DNA from: a candidate division KSB1 bacterium
Lineage (GTDB): Bacteria; Zhuqueibacterota; Zhuqueibacteria; Zhuqueibacterales; Zhuqueibacteraceae
Direction: 5' to 3'
Assembly: GCA_034506175.1 (NCBI GenBank)
Contig: JAPDQB010000017.1
Location: 48,200-112,199, forward strand
Length of the DNA stretch: 64,000 bases
This document shows, in pieces, positions 54,349 to 63,170 of the stretch. The notes beneath the pieces were generated by a model. That model saw only the letters and a program-made list of their open reading frames with translations, ran no database searches and had not been told where the DNA came from. The translations under genes and the position numbers were made by a program. Each line of letters starts with the position of its first letter. Position 1 is the first letter of the stretch.

Positions 54349-56241
54349 TTAGTTGAGAAAATTCCACCAAAATCCCCAGCGCAAATAGCGGCCAACTGCC
54401 GGGACGCCGAAGCGCCAATCAAATTGCTGATTCAAGATATTTTCCCACGAGAATAAAAGCGCGCCGTCGCCGTGACGCAGGCGGATCTGGAAATCCAACA
54501 CCGCGGTTTTGGGCAAATTGTGATCCAACAACTTGACGGCATCCGTCGCAAAACTCGGCGAATAGCGTTTGCCGATGAAACGTCCGGCCAGACGCGGCAA
54601 GATTTCAAGATCGCCGCCAAAAAGATTTCGGAGGGTTTCGAGATAAACTCGGCCGTATCCTTCCGGCTGATGCCAAAACCAAAAATCTCCCGGAAGGCCG
54701 TTTAGCGGCTGCGCGACAATGGCGCCCACATGCCAGCGCGGCTTCACCTTCCAATTCAAATCAAGCTGCGTTGCGACAACGGATTTGCTGCGGGTGCTGT
54801 TAAAAAGCGCGCCGGAGCTTCGGAGCGGATTGGCTTGAAAAACAAATCTGTCCTTCCACACACTGCCGTGCAAGAAAAATTGCAGCGCAAAATTTCGCCG
54901 CCGCCATTTCATGCCGATCTCACCGCGCTGCAACGTGGCCGGTTGCAAATCGCGATTCATCGCAAGATGGGGCAGCGTATTATCCCGCTCGCCCAGGGCC
55001 GGCGGAATTTTCCATAAGCCGCCGCCGAGCCACCATGTCAGCGACGGTGATGATTGCCGAATGAGTTCCGCCTGCAATGCCGCGCCAATCGGCCAAGCGG
55101 TTTTGTAACTCGCCTGCCCGCCAAGCTGCAGCCGGGTTCGCGGCGTGATTCGCCAGCCAAACGTTGCGGAGACGCGCTCGTAAAACCGCTCGCGATCATC
55201 TATGCTCGTGCTTTTGACGGCTTCGAGGCCGGCGCCGAAATTGAGCTGCACCGCCCATTTTCCCGTTTGCTTTTGCCAATGCAAATCCGCGCCGCCGTCG
55301 AGCAGGCGATGCCGATTGCCCCGGGCCGGGTCATTCAACTCTTCCTTCACCTGCCAGATAAAACCACGCAATCGAAGATTTTCGGAAGAAAGCAATTCGA
55401 GGCCGTGATACAAGCGTTCTTCTTTGTGAAAGGCATTGGAGATTCCCGGCCATTCTTCGGGAAAAAACGGCGCGCCGAGGCCGGCTTCATGGCGGGAGTT
55501 GAGGTGGCGATAGCGCAGCTTCAAATTTCGATTCAAAAAATAATCGAGTTGGAGATTGGCCTTGCGGCCGTCGTAAGGTCGATCAGCGAATTGGCCTTCG
55601 GAATTGCTGAACGTGCTGTTGAGATAAGCGGCCAGGCGCTTTCCCAACGCGCGTCCGAATTGAAAGCGAACGGCATCCGCGCCGAACGGGCCTTTGGCAT
55701 ATTCAATGCGCGAAAACGGCGTGCTGAAATTCAAGGAATCACTGGCAAGTTGAACGAGCTCAGGCGCAAGCGTTTCGCCAACGCGCGTTTCTAAAAGTTG
55801 AACGTGCGATTCTGCCAGGCCGGTCAAATCAACGGTTCCATACACGCCGGGAATCCACAGAATTTCATCGATCACGATTTGCACGGCGCGCGGCGGCAGA
55901 TCGCCAACAGCCCAATAACGCGGCTGTCCGACTTCGCCGGTTATCAGCGGAATCACCGGCACGGTTTGGCTGGCGAGATGAATGAAATCCTGAAACAGAT
56001 GCGTGGAGGTGGCGGCGCGGTCCATGCGAAAACCGATTGGCGACGGCAAAAATGCAGCGCGACGAGCCGCAACAACGGTGTCGGCAATGTCATGATGCAG
56101 CGAATCAACCTGCAACTCGTGCGCCGGCGTTGGAATTTGCGCCAAGCCCAGGGCGGGAACAAGAGTCGACAACAACAACGCAACGCGCAGATAGAAATGG
56201 ACGATTCGTCCCGCCTCGTGGCAGCCAACCTGGTGCATCAT
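54349..56241 (-). CDS. Outer-membrane beta-barrel protein, TonB-receptor-like
   Basis: About 630 residues. A signal peptide (YLRVALLLSTLVPALGLAQ) is followed by a short plug-like part (about 85-190: LPPRAVQIVIDEILWIPGVY; FSRIEYAKGPFGADAVRFQF) and a long barrel ending YLRWGFWWNFLN. The plug is poorly conserved and lacks the usual GPSSALYG box, so it may be a divergent TonB receptor or a plug-reduced barrel. ATG 56241 has AAGGAAA upstream; a TTG at 56247 overlaps the stop of the upstream ECF gene, so the two are probably coupled. Confidence 0.75.
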   Translation of the reverse strand: MMHQVGCHEAGRIVHFYLRVALLLSTLVPALGLAQIPTPAHELQVDSLHHDIADTVVAARRAAFLPSPIGFRMDRAATSTHLFQDFIHLASQTVPVIPLITGEVGQPRYWAVGDLPPRAVQIVIDEILWIPGVYGTVDLTGLAESHVQLLETRVGETLAPELVQLASDSLNFSTPFSRIEYAKGPFGADAVRFQFGRALGKRLAAYLNSTFSNSEGQFADRPYDGRKANLQLDYFLNRNLKLRYRHLNSRHEAGLGAPFFPEEWPGISNAFHKEERLYHGLELLSSENLRLRGFIWQVKEELNDPARGNRHRLLDGGADLHWQKQTGKWAVQLNFGAGLEAVKSTSIDDRERFYERVSATFGWRITPRTRLQLGGQASYKTAWPIGAALQAELIRQSSPSLTWWLGGGLWKIPPALGERDNTLPHLAMNRDLQPATLQRGEIGMKWRRRNFALQFFLHGSVWKDRFVFQANPLRSSGALFNSTRSKSVVATQLDLNWKVKPRWHVGAIVAQPLNGLPGDFWFWHQPEGYGRVYLETLRNLFGGDLEILPRLAGRFIGKRYSPSFATDAVKLLDHNLPKTAVLDFQIRLRHGDGALLFSWENILNQQFDWRFGVPAVGRYLRWGFWWNFLN

Positions 56242-56243
56242 CG

Positions 56244-56846
56244 TCAAGATTTCCTTTCGGCTGAGAAACCAAGTGACGGCTGCACTTCCGCCGGCGGCAT
56301 TGTTTTGAGCGTCGGCACGAACGCCTGAAGAACCGGCACGTGCCGCAACTGGCGCAGGAGAATTGGCAGCAATAAAACGAAGATCAATGTATTTGAGGCT
56401 TGATGGACAAGATAAAAGTATAGGCCAAACGTCACGGCGGCGAGAAAACCTTGCAGGCCCAATCCAACGACAAGCGTAAAACTCAAGGTGGTGAGCAGAT
56501 CAAAGACAAAGGTGAGGCCGAAGCCGGCAAGCCCCAACAGCCAAACCGGCGGTTGACGGCGGCCAAGGAGATTTCGCACGAAGCCGCCGGTTGCGCCGGC
56601 CAGGGCCATGCTGATGACTTGCGCCACGAGCAAGGGCGGCGCAGCAACGCCATACGGATTAAAAAACGAATAAAGAAATTCCGCCACCGCGCCGATGACG
56701 GCGCCGCGGCCGACGCCGAGCAGCAGGCCGCTGAGAAAAATGGTCGCGGTCACCAGTTCGATATTCGGAAATTGCGCCAAAAACAATCCCCCGGCGACGG
56801 CGAGCGCAATGAAAATGGCCATGAGAATGATTTCGCGATAGTGCAT
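56244..56846 (-). CDS. ECF transporter S-component-like membrane protein
   Basis: A 200-residue protein with about six hydrophobic helices: REIILMAIFIALAVAGGLFL, TATIFLSGLLLGVGRGAVIG, AEFLYSFFNPYGVAAPPLLV and LVHQASNTLIFVLLLPILLR. The N-terminal pattern and the GAVAEFLYSFFNPYG loop match substrate-binding S components of energy-coupling-factor vitamin transporters. No EcfA/T genes are adjacent, as in shared-module systems. The coupled outer-membrane barrel suggests a two-membrane uptake route. The ATG at 56846 is chosen; the frame upstream runs into repeat DNA. Confidence 0.78.
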   Translation of the reverse strand: MHYREIILMAIFIALAVAGGLFLAQFPNIELVTATIFLSGLLLGVGRGAVIGAVAEFLYSFFNPYGVAAPPLLVAQVISMALAGATGGFVRNLLGRRQPPVWLLGLAGFGLTFVFDLLTTLSFTLVVGLGLQGFLAAVTFGLYFYLVHQASNTLIFVLLLPILLRQLRHVPVLQAFVPTLKTMPPAEVQPSLGFSAERKS

Positions 56847-56879
56847 AGATTCCAGCGTGGCGTTAAAATACTTGACCAA

Positions 56880-56900
56880 GCAAGGGGCAAGTTGCAAAGG
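56880..56900. repeat. Family C word copy
   Basis: GCAAGGGGCAAGTTGCAAAG is close to the left arm at 50979 and, inverted, to 51040-51063. It lies 34 bp upstream of the ECF gene start. Confidence 0.45.
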
Positions 56901-56911
56901 ACAAGTGGAAT

Positions 56912-57040
56912 TTATTTCGCAGCGTATTTTTGCAGTAATTCTTGCACCTCGTTGCTTCCCGGATGTCCCATTTGCCGGCCCACCTCGAGCGCCTGCTGGA
57001 GCCGGGGCAGGCCGTGCTCTTTTTGGCCGAGGCCGCCGAG
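56912..57040 (-). pseudogene. Decayed duplicate of the CHAT-TPR gene's 3' end
   Basis: In the CHAT frame pattern this reads GLGQKEHGLPRLQQALEVGR, QMGHPGSNEVQELLQKYAAK, then TAA: 42 codons with about 36 matching the true C-terminus (GLGQKELGLPLLQQALEAGR...). It lies 148 bp beyond the real stop, separated by two direct repeats. It is either the remnant of a second CHAT-TPR gene or a tail copied by recombination. Confidence 0.88.
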
Positions 57041-57084
57041 CAGGCAGGGATGCCTGCGCTACGCCGTCTGTAACGCGAGAGACC

Positions 57085-57185
57085 GTAGCGCAGACCTCTT
57101 GTCTGCATGCAGGCTGGAAGCCGGCATCACGATGAAAATGTAGCGCAGACATCTTGTCTGCATGCAGGCTGGAAGCCGGCGCTAC
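57085..57185. repeat. Direct repeat pair (family B-related)
   Basis: Two 46-bp copies (57085-57130 and 57140-57185), starting GTAGCGCAGAC and holding GTCTGCATGCAGGCTGGAAG, differ at only a few bases. They sit between the CHAT gene stop and its duplicate tail. The core is shared with the palindrome at 48151-48202. Confidence 0.8.
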
Positions 57186-57188
57186 AAT

Positions 57189-60100
57189 TTACCCGGCAGC
57201 GTATTTTTGCAGTAATTCTTGCACCTTGTTGCTTCCCGGATGTCCCATTTGCCGGCCCGCCTCAAGCGCCTGCTGGAGCAGGGGCAGGCCCAGCTCTTTT
57301 TGGCCGAGGCCGCAGAGCAGGCTGCCGAGATCGCGGGAAGACGCGAAGAGCAATTCGGCATAATTGATTTCCCGGGCGATTTGCAGGGCCTCGCGGAAAG
57401 CTTGCAGAGCTTTTTCCCGCTCCTTATGCTGGAGATAAATATGCGCCATGTTGTGGCGCGTCACGCCCTCGCCCGCCCGGTCGCCGATTTCGCGGAGAAT
57501 CTTCAAACTCTGTTGCAAATAGTCCAGCGCCGTGGCGTAATCCCCGGCCGCATCATAGATTTGACTGATGTTGTTCAGCGTCGTGCCCTCGCCCTGCCGG
57601 TCGCCGATTTCGCGGCGAATCTTCAAACTCTGTTGCAAATAGTCCAGCGCCGTGGCGTAATCCCCGGCCGCATCATAGATTTGACTGATGTTGTTCAGCG
57701 TCGTGCCCTCGCCGTGCCGGTCGCCGATTTCGCGGCTTATCTTCAAACTCTGTTGCAAATAGTCCAGCGCCGTGGCGTAATCCCCGCCAGCATAAGCGGT
57801 CGTGGCAAGGTTGTTCAGCGTCGTGCCCTCGCCGTGCCGGTCGCCGATTTCGCGGCTTATCTTCAAACTCTGTTGCAAATAGTCCAGCGCCGTCGCGTAA
57901 TCCCCGCGTGCTTGGTAAATTTGACTGATGTTGTTCAGCGTCGCGCCCTCGCCCTGCCGGTCGCCGATTTCGCGGCTTATCTTCAAACTCTGTTGCAAAT
58001 AGTCCAGCGCCGTCGCGTAATCCCCGCGCGCTCTGTAAATTTGACCAATGTTGTTCAGCGTCGTGCCCTCGCCCTGCCGGTCGCCGATTTCGCGGAGAAT
58101 CTTCAAACTCTGTTGCAAATAGTCCAGCGCCGTGGCGTAATCCCCGGCCGCATCATAGATTTGACTGATGTTGTTCAGCGTCGCGCCCTCGCCCTGCCGG
58201 TCGCCGATTTCGCGGCGAATCTTCAAACTCTGTTGCAAATAGTCCAGCGCTGTCGCGTAATCCCCGCCAGCATAAGCGGTCGCGGCAAGGTTGTTCAGCG
58301 TCGTGCCCTCGCCGTGCCGGTCGCCGATTTCGCGGCTTATCTTCAAACTCTGTTGCAAATAGTCCAGCGCCGTCGCGTAATCCCCGCGTGCTTGGTAAAT
58401 TTGACTGATGTTGTTCAGCGTCGTGCCCTCGCCGTGCCGGTCGCCGATTTCGCGGCTTATCTTCAAACTCTGTTGCAAATAGTCCAGCGCCGTCGCGTAA
58501 TCCCCGCGTGCTTGGTAAATTTGACTGATGTTGTTCAGCGTCGTGCCCTCGCCCTGCCGGTCGCCGATTTCGCGGCTTATCTTCAAACTCTGTTGCAAAT
58601 AGTCCAGCGCCGTGGCGTAATCCCCGCGCGCTTGGTAAATTTGACTGATGTTGTTCAGCGTCGTGCCCTCGCCCGCCCGGTCGCCGATTTCGCGGCTTAT
58701 CTTCAAACTCTGTTGCAAATAGTCCAGCGCCGTCGCGTAATCCCCGCGCGCTCTGTAAATTTGACCAAGGTTGTTCAGCGTCGTGCCCTCGCCCCGCCGG
58801 TCGCCGATTTCGCGGCGAATCTTCAAACTCTGTTGCAAATAGTCCAGCGCCGTGGCGTAATCCCCGGCCGCTTGATAGATGTTGCCGATATTACCCAGCG
58901 TCGCGCCCTCGCCCCGTCGGTCGCCGATTTCGCGGCGAATCTTCAAACTCTGTTGCAAATACTCCAGCGCCGTCGCGTAATCCCCGCGCGCTTGGTAAAT
59001 TTGACTGATGTTGTTCAGCGTCGTGCCCTCGCCGTGCCGGTCGCCGATTTCGCGGCTTATCTTCAAACTCTGTTGCAAATAGTCCAGCGCCGTCGCGTAA
59101 TCCCCGCGTGCTTGGTAAATTTGACTGATGTTGTTCAGCGTCGTGCCCTCGCCCTGCCGGTCGCCGATTTCGCGGCTTATCTTCAAACTCTGTTGCAAAT
59201 AGTCCAGCGCCGTCGCGTAATCCCCGCGTGCTTGGTAAATTTGACTGATGTTGTTCAGCGTCGTGCCCTCGCCGTGCCGGTCGCCGATTTCGCGGCGAAT
59301 CTTCAAACTCTGTTGCAAATAGTCCAGCGCCGTGGCGTAATCCCCGGCCGCATCATAGATTTGACTGATGTTGTTCAGCGTCGTGCCCTCGCCCTGCCGG
59401 TCGCCGATTTCGCGGCGAATCTTCAAACTCTGTTGCAAATAGTCCAGCGCCGTCGCGTAATCCCCGCGAACCTTATAAATTTGACTGATGTTGTTCAGCG
59501 TCGCGCCCTCGCCCGCCCGGTCGCCGATTTCGCGGCTTATCTTCAAACTCTCTTGCAAATAGTCCAGCGCCGTCGCGTAATCCCCGGCCGCATCATAAAT
59601 CTGGCTGATGTTGTTCAGCGTCGTGCCCTCGCCCTGCCGGTCGCCGATTTCGCGGAGAATCTTCAAACTCTGTTGTTGCAAATAGTCCAGCGCCGTGGCG
59701 TAATCCCCGGCCGCTTGATAGATGTTGCCGATGTTACCCAGCGTCGTGCCCTCGCCCCACCGGTCGCCGATTTCGCGGCTGATCTTCAAACTCTGTTGCA
59801 AATAGTCCAGCGCCGTCGCGTAATCCCCGCCAGCATAAGCGGTCGTGGCAAGGTTGTTCAGCGTCGCGCCCTCGCCCGCGCGATCCCCGATTTCGCGGCT
59901 TATCTTCAAACTCTGTTGCAAATAGTCCAGGGCCGTCGCGTAATCCCCGCGCGTTTGGTAAATTTGACTGATGTTGTTCAGCGTCGCGCCCTCGCCCCGC
60001 CGGTCGCCGATTTCGCGGAGAATCTTCAAACTCTGTTGCAAATACTCCAGCGCCGTGGCGTAATCCCCCCCAGCATAAGCGGTCGTGGCAAGGTTGTTCA

Positions 60101-62792
60101 GCGTCGCGCCCTCGCCCGCGCGATCCCCGATTTCGCGGAGAATCTTCAAACTCTGTTGCAAATAGTCCAGCGTCGTGGCGTAATCCCCGCGCGCAGAATA
60201 GATCTGACTGATGTTGTTCAGCGTCGCGCCCAGATTTTCCTTTTCTTCCTTCGTCTCGGCCCTCTTGACCAGTTTTTCTGCCAGCAAATAGTATTGCAGG
60301 GCTGCCTCGATTTGGCCAAGATGATATAAAGACTGGCCCAACAAATTCAACGCCCACCACGGTGTGGTTTCGCGCCGGCGCTCGACAAACGGCAGCAACA
60401 GCTCCTTCACCCGGCCAAATTGCTGCCGGCCAAAATATTCCCTGCTCAAGCTCACGCGCATTTCATCAGCCTCTTCCTGCAGTCCGGCTGCGGTAAAATG
60501 CTCGAACGCGGCCCAATCGTCGCTGATCAAGCGCGTGAATTCGCTGCCGGCAAAACGCCAGTATCTTCCCAAACGGGCATGGGTGTCACGCTGCAAATCT
60601 TCGCTCAAGGGCGCGCGGTTGAGCAACTCCACTACCAGCGGTGCGACGCGGTAGGTGGGAAGATCGAGGTCCGGGGAGTAGGCGGTTTCGAGTAAAACGT
60701 AATTGCTCAAATGCGTAACGGCATTTTCCAAATCATCCGGCTCATGCCACAAGGCATACAGGCCGTCAATGATCAGCGGCCGCGGCTCCAAGGTCAGGCG
60801 CTGCAAGAGCAATTTCTCGGCCGGGGTGAGCTGGTGGAGCAATTCGTCAAAGATCAGGTCGCGCCTCATGGCTTCGAGCACGACTTGCAGCTCCGCACCT
60901 TCTTTGACTTTGGCCGGTGGTTTCAACCCGGCAAACTTCTGCTGCAGCATTTTCCACGTCTCTTCACGCGCGGTGAGCAGGCCGGAGAGCCATTCGATGC
61001 TGCGGAAGTTGCCGACGAGGGTTTTGTACATCTTGGCCTTGTCGCCGCTGCTCACGGTTTCCGGCCACCACCATTGCCGCATGAAGCGCAGGATATCGCC
61101 GAGGCTGGCCTCGGGCAATTCCGCTGGCGTCACGTGCTCGAGCTTGTCACTGGCAATGGCGTAGCGGCAGGTGAGCAGGGTCCACACCGGCCCGGAGAGT
61201 CGCTGCGCGGCAGCAATGAGTTTCTCGGTGGCGGCATGCTCCAGCCGGAAGCGCCGGGTGGCCAGATCCAGGCAGGACTCGAGGTTGTCGAAGATGAACA
61301 ACGTGGGTATGGTAGCGGTAATGGTGCCGAGCATTACTTGCAGACGATCCAGCGGCTTCTCCACACGCTTCATTTTTTTCAGCGTTGGTTCGCTGGCGGC
61401 TTGCAGAAACGCCGGCCGCAGTTGCTCTTCGATGTCGGCCAGATCGAATGGCGGGGCAAAGGCGAAAATTTGCAGGTCCGGCTGCTCGTGGCGCAGGCGC
61501 AGGGCAAAATGCCCGGCGAGCGCGGTTTTGCCGACCCCGCCAATGCCGCAGAGCAGCAGATGCCGGTTCTCGCCGCTGGCCCATTTGCGGTAATGCGCCC
61601 GCCTCGCGGCGCGCCGGCCAATAAAGCCTTCCTGCACCACTTCCAGCGCACCGATGCGAATTTTTTTCATGCGCTGCCGGGGCTGCGGTTGAAAGGGTTT
61701 TTGCGCGTCGAGCAGGGCGGGCTCCGGCTTGCGCGAGTAGAACACCGGAATGCTCCACTGCTGGGAGGGTTCAATGGAAAGTTGCAGGTGCGGGTCTGTG
61801 GTTCCGCCGGCAATGTCGCCGGTGATTTTCTGGCGCGCTTCGGTGACGGCGCGGTCGAGGGGTTTGCCGCTGGCCAGGGCATGATAAAAATGCCCGGCAA
61901 AATGGGTCGCGGCCGTGTCGGCGACCGAGCGCCTCATGCCGATGACATGCGGTACGCCGGCCTCGAGCAGGGCGCGGGTGAAGTCCGGCAGCGCGCGTTG
62001 GGTGTCGGGTTGCGCGCTTTGGCAGGCGGAGAGAAAGAAGCACGGCACCGGCGCTTTGGCATTTTTCCACACGCCAATCAACTCTTTGGGAGTGACGGCA
62101 CGCTGCCGGCCGGTGGCATAATCTTCAAAAAACAAAACCGCGTGGCCCTCCTGCATGCTGCCGTGCATGCTGCAATGCACCACGTGATAGACATTGTTTT
62201 CGAGACGGGCTTGCAGGGTTTCCAAGGTGCCATCTTCGGCCACGTCGATCTCCACCTCGCCGCGGTTGAGCGCCGCATCGAGCTGCTCAAAGAGAAAATT
62301 CTCCTCGGTCTCGAAATCCAGCCGCGCTTTTTCCGGATCGAGGTCTTCCGGCGAGGCGACGAAGAGCAAGATTTTCAGGGGCCGGCCGGGCAAGTCGAGC
62401 GTGGTGTCGTCCGGCGGCTGCCAGCGCCGCAGGAGGGTAAAGTCCGGGTTGCGACTGAGGAAGCCGAGGCGCTGGTCGGCATGAAAGGTCAACTCCCAGG
62501 GCAGGGCCTGTATTTCCGGCTGGCCGGATTCGATGATGAGGCGCACGTGGGTGGCGTTGGCAATGGCCTGCTGCTGCAGGGCGAGAATTTTTTCCATGCC
62601 GCCATCCACCGCATGCTCCAGCGCTTCCCAGAGATGCGTGCCGAGGGCGATGATTTCTTTGGGCGTGGGCAGCTTTTTGCTTTCCAGCTTCTCTTTGCTT
62701 TCCAGCTTGTGGTCGAATTCCTGGCGCAGGCGCGTGAGCACCTTCAGATCGTGCTCAGGAATATTCGGGCGAATGAGGAGGTCGAGGGGCAT
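57189..62792 (-). CDS. CHAT protease - STAND ATPase - TPR protein (NLR-like)
   Basis: An 1867-residue signalling protein. Residues about 1-355 are a CHAT (caspase HetF-associated) domain: the predicted catalytic His is in VVHCSMHG (H210), the Cys in FFLSACQSA (C257). Residues about 385-720 are a STAND/NB-ARC-type ATPase with Walker A CGIGGVGKTALAG (K422), Walker B TLFIFDN (D502) and LLTCR near 540, then winged-helix-like segments. TPRs fill about 805-1867; residues 869-1789 are 23 near-identical 40-residue units (GDYATALDYLQQSLKISREI...). GGGAGAT lies upstream of the ATG. By architecture it should sense a ligand with the TPRs, oligomerise through the ATPase and cleave a target. Target and trigger are unknown. 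Confidence 0.93.
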   Translation of the reverse strand: MPLDLLIRPNIPEHDLKVLTRLRQEFDHKLESKEKLESKKLPTPKEIIALGTHLWEALEHAVDGGMEKILALQQQAIANATHVRLIIESGQPEIQALPWELTFHADQRLGFLSRNPDFTLLRRWQPPDDTTLDLPGRPLKILLFVASPEDLDPEKARLDFETEENFLFEQLDAALNRGEVEIDVAEDGTLETLQARLENNVYHVVHCSMHGSMQEGHAVLFFEDYATGRQRAVTPKELIGVWKNAKAPVPCFFLSACQSAQPDTQRALPDFTRALLEAGVPHVIGMRRSVADTAATHFAGHFYHALASGKPLDRAVTEARQKITGDIAGGTTDPHLQLSIEPSQQWSIPVFYSRKPEPALLDAQKPFQPQPRQRMKKIRIGALEVVQEGFIGRRAARRAHYRKWASGENRHLLLCGIGGVGKTALAGHFALRLRHEQPDLQIFAFAPPFDLADIEEQLRPAFLQAASEPTLKKMKRVEKPLDRLQVMLGTITATIPTLFIFDNLESCLDLATRRFRLEHAATEKLIAAAQRLSGPVWTLLTCRYAIASDKLEHVTPAELPEASLGDILRFMRQWWWPETVSSGDKAKMYKTLVGNFRSIEWLSGLLTAREETWKMLQQKFAGLKPPAKVKEGAELQVVLEAMRRDLIFDELLHQLTPAEKLLLQRLTLEPRPLIIDGLYALWHEPDDLENAVTHLSNYVLLETAYSPDLDLPTYRVAPLVVELLNRAPLSEDLQRDTHARLGRYWRFAGSEFTRLISDDWAAFEHFTAAGLQEEADEMRVSLSREYFGRQQFGRVKELLLPFVERRRETTPWWALNLLGQSLYHLGQIEAALQYYLLAEKLVKRAETKEEKENLGATLNNISQIYSARGDYATTLDYLQQSLKILREIGDRAGEGATLNNLATTAYAGGDYATALEYLQQSLKILREIGDRRGEGATLNNISQIYQTRGDYATALDYLQQSLKISREIGDRAGEGATLNNLATTAYAGGDYATALDYLQQSLKISREIGDRWGEGTTLGNIGNIYQAAGDYATALDYLQQQSLKILREIGDRQGEGTTLNNISQIYDAAGDYATALDYLQESLKISREIGDRAGEGATLNNISQIYKVRGDYATALDYLQQSLKIRREIGDRQGEGTTLNNISQIYDAAGDYATALDYLQQSLKIRREIGDRHGEGTTLNNISQIYQARGDYATALDYLQQSLKISREIGDRQGEGTTLNNISQIYQARGDYATALDYLQQSLKISREIGDRHGEGTTLNNISQIYQARGDYATALEYLQQSLKIRREIGDRRGEGATLGNIGNIYQAAGDYATALDYLQQSLKIRREIGDRRGEGTTLNNLGQIYRARGDYATALDYLQQSLKISREIGDRAGEGTTLNNISQIYQARGDYATALDYLQQSLKISREIGDRQGEGTTLNNISQIYQARGDYATALDYLQQSLKISREIGDRHGEGTTLNNISQIYQARGDYATALDYLQQSLKISREIGDRHGEGTTLNNLAATAYAGGDYATALDYLQQSLKIRREIGDRQGEGATLNNISQIYDAAGDYATALDYLQQSLKILREIGDRQGEGTTLNNIGQIYRARGDYATALDYLQQSLKISREIGDRQGEGATLNNISQIYQARGDYATALDYLQQSLKISREIGDRHGEGTTLNNLATTAYAGGDYATALDYLQQSLKISREIGDRHGEGTTLNNISQIYDAAGDYATALDYLQQSLKIRREIGDRQGEGTTLNNISQIYDAAGDYATALDYLQQSLKILREIGDRAGEGVTRHNMAHIYLQHKEREKALQAFREALQIAREINYAELLFASSRDLGSLLCGLGQKELGLPLLQQALEAGRQMGHPGSNKVQELLQKYAAG
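57426..60188 (-). repeat. 23-unit, 120-bp tandem repeat array encoding TPRs
   Basis: 2763 bp, exactly 23 x 120 + 3. Units differ mainly at three places: ILRE/IRRE/ISRE, the residue after EIGDR (A, R, W, Q, H) and the last six residues of the unit (ISQIYQAR, ISQIYDAA, LATTAYAG, GNIYQAA, GQIYRAR and similar). One CAA insertion near 59671-59676 adds a Gln in unit 5. The first and last units are the most diverged. Such low divergence at DNA level means recent expansion or continuing gene conversion. Confidence 0.95.
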
Positions 62793-62872
62793 CTTGCAAT
62801 CTCCCAGAGGTTGGCCCGTTGGCCGGTTAGGCGGCTGCGCCTGTAGGGTTCACCGGAAAACGGGCGCACGGG

Positions 62873-63124
62873 CTAACTGTCGGCTTTCCGGCTTTCCAGC
62901 TGACGCACGTCGCCGCGGTACATGGTATCTTCGTCAACAGCCCAGCGCGGCACTTTGACCATCAATTTCTTTTGGCAGTACGGGCATTCGAGAACAATTT
63001 CCTCTTCGCCGGCATCATCGGATTTCGACTTTTTTGATTCCGACTTCGCAGTGTAGTGAAACGGCTTGCTGCAATGGTCGCATTTCACTTTGAAAATGTT
63101 GTCCTTTGGATCTTTCTGTGTCAT
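62873..63124 (-). CDS. Small zinc-ribbon protein upstream of the CHAT gene
   Basis: An 83-residue soluble protein with two Cys pairs, VKCDHCSKPFHY and LECPYCQKKLMVKV, separated by a Lys/Ser/acidic linker (SESKKSKSDDAGEEE). The pairs should bind one zinc ion. The C-terminus is charged (DEDTMYRGDVRQLESRKADS). It lies 80 bp upstream of the CHAT gene on the same strand and is probably co-transcribed. An adaptor or regulatory subunit is a guess from context. Confidence 0.8.
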   Translation of the reverse strand: MTQKDPKDNIFKVKCDHCSKPFHYTAKSESKKSKSDDAGEEEIVLECPYCQKKLMVKVPRWAVDEDTMYRGDVRQLESRKADS

Positions 63125-63170
63125 GATTCATTGCTCTGATATAACACATAACAATCTCACCGCCTTTACC

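Noticed and set aside
56844..57152. An N-terminal extension of the ECF S-component gene upstream of 56846
   Set aside because: The extra stretch reads through the duplicate CHAT tail and repeats in a wrong frame and lacks protein character.
57426..60188. Regular repeat spacing that could suggest a CRISPR array or satellite DNA
   Set aside because: The period is 120 bp with no unique spacers, and the repeat is in frame and encodes TPR helices. No cas genes are present.
57219..60329. A 1036-codon open frame on the plus strand, antisense to the CHAT-TPR gene
   Set aside because: It exists only because the 120-bp repeat has no stop in that antisense frame, so every copy stays open. The product is a monotonous repeat with no family features, while the minus-strand frame has clear CHAT, ATPase and TPR motifs.
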